NCBI GenBank assembly: GCA_026686845.1
Contig: JAIVEN010000020.1
Location: forward strand, 6,785,501-6,849,500
DNA length: 64,000 bases
From: Adenanthera pavonina
Lineage: Eukaryota > Streptophyta > Magnoliopsida > Fabales > Fabaceae
Direction: 5' to 3'
Of this stretch, positions 1 through 11,416 are shown in pieces. Position numbers and translations under genes: made by a program. The first letter of the stretch is position 1; each line of letters opens with the position of its first letter. The notes below the pieces were generated by a model. That model was given only the letters and a program-made list of their open reading frames with translations, did no database searches and was not told the DNA's origin.

Positions 1-681
1 ACTCTCACTTTGATGTGTCTGCGTAGCTAGAGAAGCTAAATCAACCTATGGATCTTCTTTTCCAACAACAAAGCAATAATCCTAATCTTCCTAAAGAGTC
101 ATGCTCTGCATGCGGGGGTTCAGGCCATACTGTGGACACATGAGTGCATATGATTGAAGGGAACGCATAAGTCAATTATATGGGTTCCAATGCAGAACGT
201 CCACAACTAATGCAAAGGAAAAATGATCCATATTCAAACACATATAATCTTGGGTGGTGAAATCATCCAAACTTCTCTTGGAAAAATCCATCAGCACCAC
301 CAGGATTTAAGCAGCATAAGACTCAGGCACCCCCCTCAGCTTCCTGCATCATCCACAGGGAAGACTCCGGAGTTAGAGGATATGTTCTCCCAGATCTTAG
401 TTGGTCAAGCATCCACTAACAAAAATTTGGATCAATTCATGGTTAGTCAAGCAGTGGTAAACAAGAATTTTGATCAATTTATGACAAGCCAAGTCACTAC
501 AAATAATGTCACTCAAGTTGCAATTCGAAATATGGAAGTTCAGATGAATCACTTGGCTAAATTAGTGGCTGAAAGGAATCTAGAGCAATTTCCTAGCAGT
601 ACAGAGGTGAACCCAAAAGAAGAAGCTATAGCAATCATGCTAAGAAGTGGAAAGGAGTTAAAAGAAGCTGTGAGAGAATAA
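1..681 (+). pseudogene. gag: gag C-terminal part, broken
   Basis: This is the nucleocapsid end of a gag polyprotein. A C-x2-C-x4-H zinc knuckle is readable at about 103-150, but the codon expected for the last cysteine is a TGA stop near 140. A second frame at about 222-345 reads as the Athila-type gag stretch NDPYSNTYNLGW, then a stop, then NHPNFSW, so another codon has also mutated to TGA. After about 345 the reading shifts to the frame that is open to 681. That later part has repeated polar segments (DQFMVSQ, DQFMTSQ) and ends in the conserved gag motif LRSGKEL near residue 140. The first 40 or so residues of the 223-681 frame are therefore out of frame and not biological. Confidence 0.75.
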
Positions 682-1440
682 TGAAATTCAAAGGAAAAAG
701 ATGAGAGTTTGAAAAAGGGTGCACACGAGAAGGACAATGAGGAACTTAATTTCAAAGATGTTGCTAAGGAGCATCCTACACCTCCTGTAGTTAAACCATA
801 CGTTCCTCATATTCCTTTTCCACAACGCCTTCAAAAGAAGATACAGGATGTCAAGTTTAAGAAGTTTCTGGATATGTTCAAGAAGGTTCGCATCAATATC
901 ACCTTTGCTGAAGTACTAGTGAATATGCCATCTTATGTCAAATTTCTTAAGGAATTTGTTTCTAACAAGCAGAGTTTAGAAGATTGTGCCCTAGTCCCTT
1001 TAAATGAAGAATGTAGTGCCATCCTGTAAAAGAAGTTGCCACAAAAGCTAAAGGATCCAGGTAGTTTCTCCATTCCTTGTGTTATCGGCTCTCAACTTGT
1101 TAAACATTGTTTATGTGATCTTGGAGCTGGTTTAAACTTATTGCCCTATTCTTTATGTAAGAAACTCGAGGTTATAGAACTGAAGCCCATAGGTATGACC
1201 CTATAACTGGCTGACAGATCAGTATGATATCCAATGGGAATCATGGAGGATGTGCTCATAAAAGTTGGTAATCTTACTATTCCTATTGATTTCATAGTAT
1301 TGGATACTAATGATGATTTAGATGTGTCTTTAATTCATGGGCGGCCATTGTTGTTAACTGCTAGGGCCTTGATTGATGTACCCGCTGGGAAATTAATTCT
1401 AAGAGTAGGTGATGAGCGGGAAGAATTTCAATTTTCAATG
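682..1440 (+). pseudogene. gag-pol linker and aspartic protease, broken
   Basis: This stretch joins gag to pol. The open piece at 709-1029 begins at a TTG codon, so it is part of a longer polyprotein and not a gene of its own. It contains PHIPFPQRL, typical of the gag-pol linker in this group. The protease follows: its active-site motif reads D-L-G-A at 1118-1129 and is followed by NLLPYSLCKKL. Stops interrupt it at about 1027, 1204 and 1226. The second half of the protease fold (IDFIVLD, then IHGRPLL) is intact within the frame opening at 1234. The domain call rests on motif order. The enzyme cannot be made as a single chain. Confidence 0.75.
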
Positions 1441-3240
1441 GTAGTAAAATTTCATGAAACTGAAGCATCTTGCTTTAGTATTGATATAATTGATAAGCTA
1501 GTTGAAGAGCATGCTGTTAAACATTTATATAAAGACCCTTTAGAAGCATGCATTGCATTGAACCTTAGTGAACAGGTGGAAGAGGTTAATTTTATTGATT
1601 CTGTGAAGAAATTAGAAGGTTCAGGTCCTATATATACATTACAATTTAGAAAATTTGAGGCATTAGGACAAGGGAAGTCACTCCCACCACCTTCTAAACA
1701 ATCACCTCCTCAAGTTGAGTTAAAACAACTTCTATCTCATTTGAAATATGCATTTTTGAGCGACTTTAGTAGTTTTCCTATCATTGTCTCTACTAATCTA
1801 AATTCTGAGCAAGAAGAAAAATTATTTAGAATTCTAAGGGAGCATAGAACTGCTATTGGCTGGAGCATCTCTGACATAAAGGGTATTAGCCCTTCACTTT
1901 GTGTGCACAGGATTTTAATGGAGGAAAATTTTACACTAAAAGTTCAGCATCAACAGCGATTGAATCCTAATATGAAAGAAGTTGTGCACGCCGAGGTTCT
2001 CAAGCTCATTGATGCTGGTATAATTTATCCAATTTCTGACAGTTCTTGGGTGAGTCCTGTGCAGGTTGTTCCAAAGAAGGGTGGAATAACAGTGGTCCCA
2101 AATGAGAAGAATGAACTCATTCCTACAAGAACAATTACTGGCTGGCGTGTTTGTATTGATTATAGGAAATTAAATGAGGTAACGCGCAAAGACCACTTTC
2201 CTTTGCCATTTATTGATAATATGCTTGAGAGACTGGCTGGGCATGACTATTATTGTTTTCTTGATGGTTATTCAGGATACTTTCAGATCCCCATTGCCCC
2301 TAAAGATCAAGAAAAGACCACGTTTACTTGTCCTTATGGTACCTTTGCCTATAGGAGGATGCCTTTTGGTCTTTGCAATGCACCTGCTACCTTTCAACGG
2401 TGCATGATGGCTATTTTTCTGACATGGTTGAGGATATAATTGAAGTTTTTATGGATGATTTCTCTATGTTTGGCCACTCTTATTATATTTGTTTATCTAA
2501 TCTTGCAAGAGTTTTGCAGAGATGCAAGGAGAAAAATCTAGTGCTCAATTGGGAAAAATGCCACTTCATGGTGACTGAAGGTATAGTTTTGGGGCACAAA
2601 ATTTCTGCAAAAGGGATTGAGGTAGATCATGCTAAAGTTGAGGTTATAGAAAACTTACCTCCTCCCACAACGGTTAAAGCTATTAGGAGTTTCCTTGGAC
2701 ATGCAGGTTTTTATAGGCACTTCATTAAGGATTTTGCTAAAATTGCTAAACCTTTAACCAATCTACTTGTTCAAGATGTGCTTTTTATCCTTGATGACAA
2801 TTATTTGAATGCTTTCAATTATTTGAAAAAGGCTTTAATTTCTACTCCTATTGTTGTGTCCCCTGACTATAGCATTCATTTTGAACTGATGTATGACGCT
2901 AGTGATTATGCTATTGGAGCAGTGTTAGGACAAAGAAAAGACAAGAAGTTGCATGTGATTTATTATGCAAGTAGGGTCTTAGATGATACACAGCTTAATT
3001 ATGCTACCACTGAAAAAGAATTTTTGGCTATGATGTGTGCTCTAGATAAGTTTAGATCTTATCTTACTCTTTCAAAGGTTATTATTTACTGTGATCATGC
3101 AACTATTAGATATTTGATGCAGAAAAAGGAAGCCAAGTCTTGTCTGATCCGATGGATCTTACTTTTGCAAGAATTTGGCTAGGAAATTAAAGATAAAAAG
3201 GGCTCTGAAAACTTGGTTGCTAATCATTTGTCTAGATTAG
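1234..3240 (+). pseudogene. pol: Reverse transcriptase and RNase H, one frameshift and one stop
   Basis: The polymerase copies element RNA into DNA. Visible RT blocks in order are WVSPVQVVPKKGG, CIDYRKLNEVTRKDHFPLPF, LDGYSGYFQI, RRMPFGLCNAPATFQRCMM and the catalytic box VFMDDFSMFG, the F-M-D-D form usual in this group. The frame open from 1234 runs out at 2439. The catalytic box lies in the next frame (from 2373), so a single-base indel lies near 2407-2420, at a run of T. RNase H follows with YDASDYAIGAVLGQ, YYASRVLDDTQLNY and CDHATIRYL. A TAG stop at 3180-3182 cuts the link to VANHLSRLE. Sequence around the breaks is otherwise well preserved, suggesting relatively recent inactivation. Confidence 0.88.
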
Positions 3241-3540
3241 AGCATGTGCTTAAATCTGATATTCCCATTAAGGAGGAATTTCCTGATGAAAAATTGTGGG
3301 CGCTAGATCCGTTATTTTTGCCTTGGTTTGCTGACATTGCTAATTTTCTAGTTGCAGACATTATTCCAGAGGATCTAAATTTTCATCAGAGGAAGAGATT
3401 TTTAGCAGAGGTCAAACACTGTCTTTGGGATGATCCATTACTTTCCAAGCAATATGCCGATGGTATTATAAGAAGATGTGTACCAGAGTTAGAGATGACT
3501 CCTATCTTAGAACATTACCATTCAGTGGGTGTCTACTAGG
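3241..3540 (+). pseudogene. Integrase N-terminal fragment, catalytic core missing
   Basis: Downstream of RNase H the frame at 3213-3539 reads the linker (LPWFADIANFLV) and the start of the integrase zinc-binding domain (IIRRCVPELEM, then ILEHYH). The chain then ends, and nothing resembling the DDE catalytic core follows; the next recognisable sequence belongs to a different ORF. Compared with intact elements, roughly a kilobase or more appears to be deleted at about 3520-3545. That is inferred from the expected domain order. Confidence 0.7.
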
Positions 3541-4233
3541 GGTACTCAAAGGCAAGCCCTTCTTGCAAAGTCATTGGTCATTCCTCATCGATTGCTCGTC
3601 TATCTCATGAGTTTCAACATTATACTGCACGCAAGCAGTTTGAATGAAGTACGATTCACTGGCCTGTACTTTCTCCACAAGATGACACATAGTATGGGGA
3701 ATATTCCAGGGATACCATTGGCCCATATCATCATTCGCTCTATCAAGAAAGTCGTCCAGGACAAACGCAAAAAGACACCCTTCTTATTCCCTGTTCTGAT
3801 TAATATTTTGATGGAGGCTGTGGGAGTTGATGTGAGTGAGGAGGTCGCTAGAACGCCAACTGATAACGATATACTATCTGAGAAGACACTTGGCTCCATG
3901 GGATATATAAAAGTGGATGGGGTATGGAGAAAAAGAGATGAAGGACCACCACAGCCAGTTCCTGAAGCACAAGATATGGCTAAGGCTGAGGCGGACTCAC
4001 AACAACCAGCTGAGGACCCCGAACCATCACAACTAGCTATCCAGGTTTAGCAACCAAGACCTAAGCGCAGCCTGCTGAAGCGTCTTCTAAAGAAAATCAC
4101 CCGCATGGAGAAGACTATTGATGAAATACGACAAGAAAAAGTTGAACGTGATAGAAGGGATGAGGAGCATCGGTAGCATACTGAGGCGCTGCTACATCAG
4201 CTGATCCAGGCTAGACAGCCTCCACCATCATGA
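3529..4233 (+). pseudogene. Post-integrase ORF of the Athila-like element
   Basis: An open frame at 3529-4050 starts without a clear ATG context and seems joined across the integrase deletion. From about residue 38 it reads SLNEVRFTGLYFLHKM, then AHIIIRSIKK and FLFPVLINILMEAVGVDV, which resembles the conserved 'putative plant transposon protein' region found in Athila-type elements. After a stop at 4048-4050 the same frame continues as a lysine/glutamate-rich probable coiled coil (KKITRMEKTIDEIRQEKVER) to about 4233, with another stop near 4174. It is homologous in position to the env-like ORF of Athila, but no signal peptide or membrane segment is visible, so an envelope role is not supported. 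Confidence 0.5.
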
Positions 4234-5389
4234 TTTCGATCGTTTAGTTTTTCTTTATTCTAGAGTCTTTCCCTTTCTTTTTTATTTATTTATTTTTTTT
4301 CTTTTCTAATTAAGTAGATTTTTTTCTTTTAATTGTCTTTTGATCTGCTTCACCCCTTTCCTCTGAGTTTTTGTATAATTAGAATAGTACCTGAGATGCA
4401 GCTGCAGAACAATTATAGAAAACTGAACCACCACCAGTATACGCCAGGGAAGTATTAGTTTTCTGTTCACTTGTTTACCATTTTTAACACTGGGGACAAT
4501 GTTCATGCTAAGTGTGGGGGGAGCATAAATAAAAAACAATTAAGTTATTAAAAAAATGTTTTTTCTAATTTATTCTTTGCATTTATTTCTATTTTTGAAT
4601 TAACAATAATCTATTTCCTGCTATTTAAGTACAATTGATGTCTTGAAAGTCGTGAGTCTAAGCTTCATTGTTAACTAAGTGAGATAGACAGCCAATTATA
4701 ATAAGAAGGGAATCATGTAACCTAAAATTGAGCATTAATAGCTAGCTTATGAGAGGTGAAAATAAGTAGTCGAATAAGTAGGATAGTGAATTACATATTT
4801 ATTTTTGAACTTGCATAATTTCAAATAGAATTTATGAGTATTATCGTCTATGAGACATGACTCAGGAAGCGAAAAAAAAAGAGTGAAAAATTATCCATTC
4901 CACTAGTTCGACCTGTACTGAGTAACCGGGGTTATGCATCACAAATGTGAGACCTTCGCGTCAAAATGTGCAAAGTGAGCTTTGAGTAAGCCAAAGGCAT
5001 CTTTGTGCCAAAGTGATGTTAACTTGAGTAACCAGGGATACGCATTACAAAAGCAAGACCTTTATGTCAAAAGGGCACATGACGGCCAAAGAAAAGCGAC
5101 AATCCCCAAATAAAATTGAAGCACAAAATGTGCAGGAAAAAATAACATTAAAAAATGCCTTGGGGCAATGTTATTGAATTGGCACTCATGATTTTAATTT
5201 GAGATGTTGCAAGTTTCTAAATAAGTATCGTAATTTTCAATCCATTTGTCTAGCTAGTTATTGACACTAATTATAGGTTGGTCGGTACACACACACCATT
5301 GGGTTAGTGAATATGAGTAAAAATTGATTAGCTGGATATTGAGCTTAGTATTTCTGATATGAACACAATGAGAACCTGTCTCAAGCACC
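4234..5389 (+). other. Element 3' non-coding region
   Basis: No coding frame is supported here. A purine tract in the context AAGTGTGGGGGGAG at 4511-4524 looks like the element's polypurine tract but is not followed by an LTR; related elements often carry such a duplicate tract after the last ORF. Two similar segments around 4915-5080 each contain 'GAGTAACC-GGG-TA-GCAT-ACAAA' followed by 'GACCTT', a diverged short duplication about 115 bases apart. Confidence 0.5.
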
Positions 5390-6050
5390 CAGAAAATACA
5401 GAGTAGCGGAAGAACTTGACTCAAAAGATTCAGAAGATGATCAGTTAGAACCCTAGAGAAACTTGTCTCTAGATCCCTAACTATAATGACACCTATAAGG
5501 TTGATCACTCCTCACGGTAGATCAAATAAGAAAAAAAAAAGGAGAAAGAGAGAAAATAAGGGAGAGAAAAGAAATATCTCAGTAAATCCTTACTGAACAA
5601 CTCACAATAATATTATTCCACTATTCACTCAAGAAAATGCATTACATAGAGGACTTTATATAAGCAAAACAAGAAAAACCCTAATCCTAAAAGAACTGGA
5701 CCTAAATAATCCTAATATATTTAGAAAATCCAAAAAATATATCTAATTATAAAAAATCCTAATAATAAAAACGAAAATTCAAAGAAAAATAATAAAATTG
5801 ATACTTAATCCTATAATCTCTTAAATTCAAATCTAAAAAATCTCTTAGAAGATATCTAATAGATTTTATTTCTTCTAATGTAAATCTAACTAATAACGTT
5901 GGCCCCAAGGAAATACAAATTGGAAACCAATGAAATAAAAATAAATAAATAAATAAACAAAATTATTTTTAAAAAAATCTAGAATTTCCTTGAGAGGGAT
6001 TATGTGAATAGCGCTTGAAAATCTTTAACGTGCCTCCTTGATCTCTATCA
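5390..6050 (-). repeat. 3' LTR of nested mini-element
   Basis: This is the left copy of the direct repeat. It differs from the right copy by only scattered substitutions and short indels by eye, so insertion is recent relative to the host element. The outermost bases that would supply the terminal TG are replaced by CACC. Confidence 0.8.
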
Positions 6051-6066
6051 TTCCCCCTTTCCTTGA
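6051..6066 (-). other. Polypurine tract of nested element
   Basis: The reverse strand reads CAAGGAAAGGGGGAA immediately before the LTR start TGATAGAG. This is the expected plus-strand priming site. Confidence 0.7.
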
Positions 6067-6286
6067 AAAGATTCGTCCTCGAATCTTTACCACCTTAGGA
6101 TTAATTTGGATGCGCTTCTTTTGCTTTAACTTCCATATATGCTTTTGTTTCGCCATATATCCAAAGATAAAAGCACTAATATTTTTTTTAAATAACTTTT
6201 TTTTTCGACACTTTTTTTTTTCAATGTGCTCTTTGTTTTTTTTTTTTGCACGAATTTTTTTTTAATAACTGAATTTCAGAATCAAA

Positions 6287-6300
6287 GCTCTGATGCCAAC
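6287..6300 (-). other. Primer-binding site, initiator-Met tRNA type
   Basis: The reverse strand reads GTTGGCATCAGAGC, one base from the standard initiator-Met complement TGGTATCAGAGC. Together with the adjoining LTR it fixes the transcription direction of the nested element as reverse. Confidence 0.7.
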
Positions 6301-6305
6301 TGATT

Positions 6306-6969
6306 CAGAAAATATAGAGTAGCGGAAGAACTTGACTCAAAAGATTCAGAAGATGATCAGTTAGAACCCTAGAGAAACTTGTCTCTAGATCCCTAACTAT
6401 AATGACACCCACAAAGTTGATCACTCCTCACGGTAGATCAAATAAGAAAAAAAAAAGGAGAAAGAGAGAAAATAAGGGAGAGAAAAGAAATATCTCAGTA
6501 AATCCTTACTGAACAACTCACAATAATATTATTCTACTATTCTCTCAAGAAAATGCATTACATAGAGGCCTTTATATAAGCAAAACAAGAAAAACCCTAA
6601 TCCTAAAAGAACTGGACCTAAATAATCCCAATAGATCTAGAAAATCCAAAAAATATATCTAATTATAAAAAATCCTAATAATAAAAACGAAAATTCAAAG
6701 AAAAATAATAAAATTGATATCTAATCCTATAATCTCTTAAATTCAAATCTAAAAAATCTCTTAGAAGATATCTAATAGATTTTATTTCTTCTAATATAAA
6801 TCTAACTAATAACGTTGGCCCCAAGGAAATACAAATTGGAAACCAATGAAATAAAATTAAATAAATAAATAAAAAAAATTATTTAAGAAAAAAAAATCTA
6901 GAATTTCCTTGAGAGGGATTATGTGGGTAGCTCTTCAAAATCTTTGACATGCCTCCTTGATCTCTATCA
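6306..6969 (-). repeat. 5' LTR of nested mini-element
   Basis: This is the right copy of the direct repeat. It may extend to 6301 if the terminal TGATT is part of the LTR, since the primer-binding site directly abuts there. Confidence 0.8.
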
Positions 6970-7106
6970 ATTTCATATATACATTGTACTCTTTGACTGG
7001 ATAGGTAGTATGTTGTTCTTAAATTTTGAAAATAGGTGGATGTGAATTTTATGCAGAAAAATTCTTTGATCTTATGTTTAGTGTTTGCTTGAGAATAAGC
7101 AAAAGT

Positions 7107-7122
7107 TCAAGTGTGGGGGATT
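7107..7122 (+). other. Polypurine tract of Athila-like element
   Basis: The sequence TCAAGTGTGGGGGATT directly precedes the 3' LTR start TGATGTGTCT. This is the characteristic placement and form for this group. Confidence 0.75.
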
Positions 7123-8477
7123 TGATGTGTCTATTTTATACCTACAAAATACCCACATTTGATATTGTTTTGCTTAAAAATATTAAGTTTTGATGTCAAA
7201 TTTGTATGATTCTATTTAAATTGATATATATTTGCATTTCAGGAAAACTTGAAGGACAACTGAGGATTTTAGAGTGAAAAAAGAAGACAAGAAGGTACCA
7301 AGAAAAATTCATTCGGTCCCCACTTATTATACTCACCCGGCCGCGGGTGAGGAGGCGTGGACAGCAACAAGTTACGAGATGACCCGGCGCTGGGTCCCCT
7401 AAATAAAACTCCATCCAACACCGGGTGATGATCAGAGGAAGGCAATTTTAAGCTTCACCTGGAGCCGGCTAAATTAAAAGGAGGATGATCCGGCGCCGGG
7501 TGGAGGTGTTAGCAGTAATATTAAAAATTCATCCATAAGGTCATACAGGGGAGATATATATATATATATATAGGTTTTTAGAATGAAAAAAAGGGGAGAT
7601 CACGATTTTGAGCCCTAGAAGACTTATTCCAAATTCTCTAGAGCTTAGAGAAAGCACTTTGAAGGCAAATCTGAGAGGATTGAAGGCGTAGTGAAACTGA
7701 ATCGCTCTATTTATTTATTACTTTCCTTTCTTTAGATCTTGTTCAAATGATTTGGGAATTTATTCTTATTTTGATTTTGAGAACCATGTTTATGCGTAAC
7801 TAATTTTTCTAGTTAGGGATATGGATGTAGTCTAACTGGAATTGATTAAAGTTTACTCTGAATTATGACTCTTGTTTATGATTGAATTCTTCCAATTTAT
7901 TTATGTTTAATTATATCTATCTCTTTGGTGCTTCATTGAGAATTTTGTGATTAGCCACCATGAAATTCATTCTACGGGTAAGTTTGATAGACTGAAAGGT
8001 GAAGAGCAAACCTAATCTAGAGAGATAGACATAAACAACAATTCTAGGGATAGAATTAGGTGTTTATGGTGATTTTAGTTATAACTTCAATGTTTAATTA
8101 GGAACTTTAGTTGCACGAGAGTGAATTAAAACCTAATTAAATACAGACTAATTGATTGAAAGGTAATTAGGATAATTTAAAAATAACTGTCACTATAATT
8201 ATAGAAATGAGTCAAGTTATGAGTAACTTTAGTTGTCCCAGAAAGATGAAACCCAATTCCCTAACGCTCTCAGTGATTAAATCAAATCCAAATAGTTGAT
8301 TTTATTATTGTTTTTCTCTTAGCTTAATCTTTAATTAATATTTCACAAATTATTTGTCTTGACTAAAATTATTTAATTGAGTAAATTACAACCTCCCTTA
8401 GGTTCAACCTCTGGAATACTCCAGAGATTTTCTTTTATTACTGCGATCGACCTTGTATACTTACAGGATCCCGATCA
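7123..8477 (+). repeat. 3' LTR of Athila-like element
   Basis: The LTR begins TGATGTGTCTATTTTATACC after the polypurine tract. A TATA-like run at 7553-7573 is a plausible promoter. Upstream of it, 7330-7505 is a GC-rich cluster with repeated CCGGC/CCGGGT palindromic cores, which stands out from the AT-rich surroundings. The LTR ends near GACCTTGTATACTTACAGGATCC and GATCA at about 8477. The terminal CA was chosen by inspection only, because the partner LTR is outside the window. Confidence 0.65.
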
Positions 8478-8539
8478 AAATACTTCTTTTCTACTTCGGT
8501 AGATTGTTTAGAGTAGGAAAACTCTAAGAGAGTATTGTA

Positions 8540-8861
8540 ATCACATCTTATAAGGGTGTTAGAAAAGATTCAAGGGTATGGTATTTCTTGAGATGTAATG
8601 TCACTTTACAAGTATCGGGATCAAACTTGTGAAATATAATGAAGAATCTCGAGTTGCTTAGAGACTTGACGTAAGTCAAGTAGTTAAGTCGAACCAATAT
8701 AAATCTTACTTTTTTAATCTTCTTCTCTACTTTAAGCTTCATCTTCTCACTATACTTTGTTTGTCGCTGTTTTTGTGCTTCATATTGATACATTGGATTA
8801 TTCTTCACAAAAACAATTAATTTATAATGCCCAATTCATCCACTCTTGGATGACCTGTCAA
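8540..8861 (+). repeat. Ty1/copia LTR remnant (U5 side)
   Basis: The stretch contains the phrase ACTTGACGTAAGTCAAGTAG followed by GTCGAACCAATATAAATC and later AATTCATCCACTCTTGGATG. The same arrangement (GGACGTAGGTC, then CCGAACCAGAATAAAC, then AATTCACCCCTCC) occurs near the end of the complete copia LTR at 25472-27178. That makes this a truncated U5 end of a related but diverged LTR. Its left boundary with the Athila-like LTR is unclear. Confidence 0.55.
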
Positions 8862-11138
8862 TCTACCATACACAGAAGAACCAAGAAGAGATAGAACTAA
8901 TTTGTTTTGAAAATGAAATAAATGAAAGGAAGTAAAAATGATGACCTTGGGAAGATCAACCAGAAACGTGTGATCCTTTGCCAATTTTCCGTAGATTTGT
9001 GCAGAAGAGTACTCTCTCCAGTTCTTAATGTAAGTCACTTTTAACTAACTTATTAAAATAAAAAAAAGTTTATTACATCTTTAAAATTATCTTAAAATTA
9101 ATATGTTTTGTCATCTTTACCCTCTTATAAATAATACAAATTTAAACAATTCACATTTTCTCTCATGATTAAATAAGAGTATTTTGAAAATAAAATAATT
9201 AATATTCTAAAAATTTATAGAATGTGACTTATATTTAAGATCATAAAAAATTTCTAGAATATGAGTAATAAAAAAGAGTGAAGGGAGGTGACGCTTTGAG
9301 CCTTGGAAAATTAAAAACAATGAATGACATCTCCTTTTGCTTTCACATGCGGCAATATTAAAAGCCTATGCGCTATGAGAAAGAAATCTGTATATGTATA
9401 TACATACTTTGGTATACATGCTCGAGTCCAGATTATAAGGATTTTTAATTAATTACATTTATATTAGAAAAATTATTTTTTACCTAAAATTATTATATTT
9501 TATTATCATTGTAGGATTATAAATGAAAAGTAAAGAAATATTAAAAATAAGAATAAAATTGGAAGAAAAATATCCAATACCTTATGTATTGCACTAAAAA
9601 TTTATCATATAAAACACCCTATGGACCAGAGAGAGTAGTAAAATATAAAATAAATACTCTTATGAAAAATATATAAAATAAGTATAGATAGATATTTTAT
9701 TCTTTATAACTTTGTCATTTTTATGAAATATTCCGTAAAATTATTTTTTTAAAAATTAGATTATGCTTTGTTAATCAATAAATCTCATGGATTTGCGGAT
9801 ATGAATTTTTTTAACCGAAAAATTAGGACTTAAAATTTGAAAAGCACAATCCTATGTTTTTTATATTTCATAGTACTTATTATTTTTTTTATATATATGG
9901 TTTTATTTCATTTCATAATTATATTAGGAATTTTAATTATAAAAAAATTAGAGAAACCTTATATGAAGATATTATAAGTTTTTTCCATTTTTCCATATAT
10001 ATATAGTTTAAAATATATTATTTTACTTATTACCAATTCAATCTCAGTTAGATTCAAATTGAACTATTGAACCTTGAACAATGTTTCATTTAGTTTAATA
10101 TCCGGTTCAATTATGGCAACGTTGATATTAACAACTAATGCCCAAAAATCCATTTAATTACTCAAAAATCACTATTTATTAAAAGTGGTTAGAAAATCCA
10201 AATATTATCTAATTAAACTAAATTAGTCAAAATTAACTATTAAAACCACTCAGTAAGGGGATTAAAATATGTAAAAATTAAGAGTTGTCCATGGTGAACT
10301 AAACAAACCCCCATTATTTTCAATTTGTAAGGGTGCTTTGATATTTGAATTTTGTATCAGGCTAAATAGTAAAGCATGTATGGAAGACACCCCATGAAAA
10401 TGATTAAAAATGACACACATAACGACAACAATGAAATTGTGCTGAAAGGGCTATCAAAATTAGTGTCCTTTTGGCTCTTAATTGTGTAGGATAGTTTTTG
10501 TAGGTGTTCTTTCGCTTTCATTTGCTGTGATTTTCCCCTGTTTTTGATCTACCTTTTTACCTATATCGGTTGTGTTCTTCAATTGTCCAGTTTTATGGAA
10601 TTTTTACCCAACTCTCCCAAAAAATTTTGAAACTCTGTATCCTTTAGGCTTGGGTCGAGATAAGCAAAATTAATAGCTTTAGCTATTTGGTATTTACTAT
10701 TTAGGTCACAATCCATCATTGGTGTCATTTTTTTTTGCATTTTTCAATTATTTTCTTGAATTTTTGTGATTTTTTCTTATTTTGTCCAGATTTATTTGTG
10801 AATTTCTGTGTGCTTTGTTTTGAGTGTCTTTGTGTGCTAACTTCATTTGCTTTTGTTTTCTTTACTTGCTGGTGTGTAGAAGTAGGTCATTTGGGCTGTT
10901 TGCTTGGATTATTGGTGTGCTTGACCCAACAATGTTGAGGCTAAATTGATTTTGATGTGGCACCCTATTTCCTAAATCAATGATAGGGTCATTGTCTCGC
11001 CAATGCTTCTCCAATGATTCAATACACAAAGCAGAATTTCCAGTAACTTCCATTATTGCTTAACTTGAATCTAATCAATCATCTCACATATTCATTACAC
11101 ACATCTGAGGCTTTTTCACTTTTATCTAAAACAAACTA
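8862..11138. other. AT-rich intergenic sequence
   Basis: No gene is supported. On the reverse strand 8950-9038 reads an open segment with IYGKLAKDHTFLVDLPK bounded by splice-like sites; it could be a lone decayed exon, but no partner exon was found. The rest is low-complexity AT sequence with short A/T runs. Confidence 0.5.
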
Positions 11139-11414
11139 TTCCCTTTGTCTTGTTATATCTTTTTTTTTTTGCAAATTTTTCATACAAACCAATAAAATTA
11201 TTAAATAATATAAATTATAGTAAATTTAATAATATTTTATCAAAATATTCTTAAATTAAATGCTAAAAAATGGTTTGTATTCTATTTACTATTATGTTTA
11301 ATGAAGGGTAAAATAATAAAAAATATAATTAATATTTTATTAGTAATATAAAATGATAGATAAATTAAAATATTTAAATTTTTTTAAAATAACAAATAAA
11401 ATGGAACAGAAGTG
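11139..11414. mobile_element. Stowaway-like MITE
   Basis: The ends TTCCCTTTGTCTTGTTATAT and (reverse complement of the right end) CACTTCTGTTCCATTTTATT form imperfect terminal inverted repeats of the Stowaway type, with TA on both outer sides (11137-11138 and 11415-11416). The interior is AT-rich and non-coding. The ends are worn, so an old insertion is likely. Confidence 0.5.
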
Positions 11415-11416
11415 TA

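Larger units (their letters stand above)
5390..6969 (-). mobile_element. Nested miniature Ty3/gypsy-type LTR element with near-empty interior
   Basis: Two highly similar direct repeats of about 661-664 bases (5390-6050 and 6306-6969) flank about 255 bases. Read on the reverse strand the order is canonical. The LTR begins TGATAGAGATCAAGG. Next to the right-hand LTR lies a primer-binding site (reverse complement of 6287-6300, TTGGCATCAGAGC) that nearly matches the 3' end of initiator-Met tRNA. Next to the left-hand LTR lies a purine tract (reverse complement of 6051-6066, AAGGAAAGGGGGAA) preceded by GATTCGAGGACGAATC, a context typical of the pol end in chromovirus-type gypsy elements. No protein domain lies between. 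It is a large-deletion derivative or TRIM-like element mobilised in trans. The outer left edge lacks the expected TG, and no target duplication was found. Confidence 0.8.
1..8477 (+). mobile_element. Athila-like Ty3/gypsy retrotransposon, 5' part outside window
   Basis: The order is gag, protease, RT, RNase H, integrase start, an extra ORF, a long non-coding stretch, polypurine tract and 3' LTR, which fits the Athila group of Ty3/gypsy elements. Seen directly: a zinc-knuckle remnant near 100-160, a D-L-G-A protease site at 1118-1129, an F-M-D-D polymerase motif near 2450, an RNase H domain, and a purine tract directly before an LTR starting TGATGTGTCT at 7123. Several in-frame stops, a frameshift in RT and loss of the integrase core make it non-autonomous. 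The 5' LTR and gag start lie left of the window, so neither LTR age nor target duplication can be read. A smaller element is nested at 5390-6969. The right end is uncertain by tens of bases. Confidence 0.85.

Noticed and set aside
223..345. N-terminal part of the open frame starting at an ATG in gag
   Set aside because: The conserved gag reading in this stretch is in a different frame, so the ATG is incidental.
4511..4524. Polypurine tract marking the Athila-like 3' LTR
   Set aside because: No TG-starting LTR follows it. The tract at 7107-7122 is directly followed by the LTR start.
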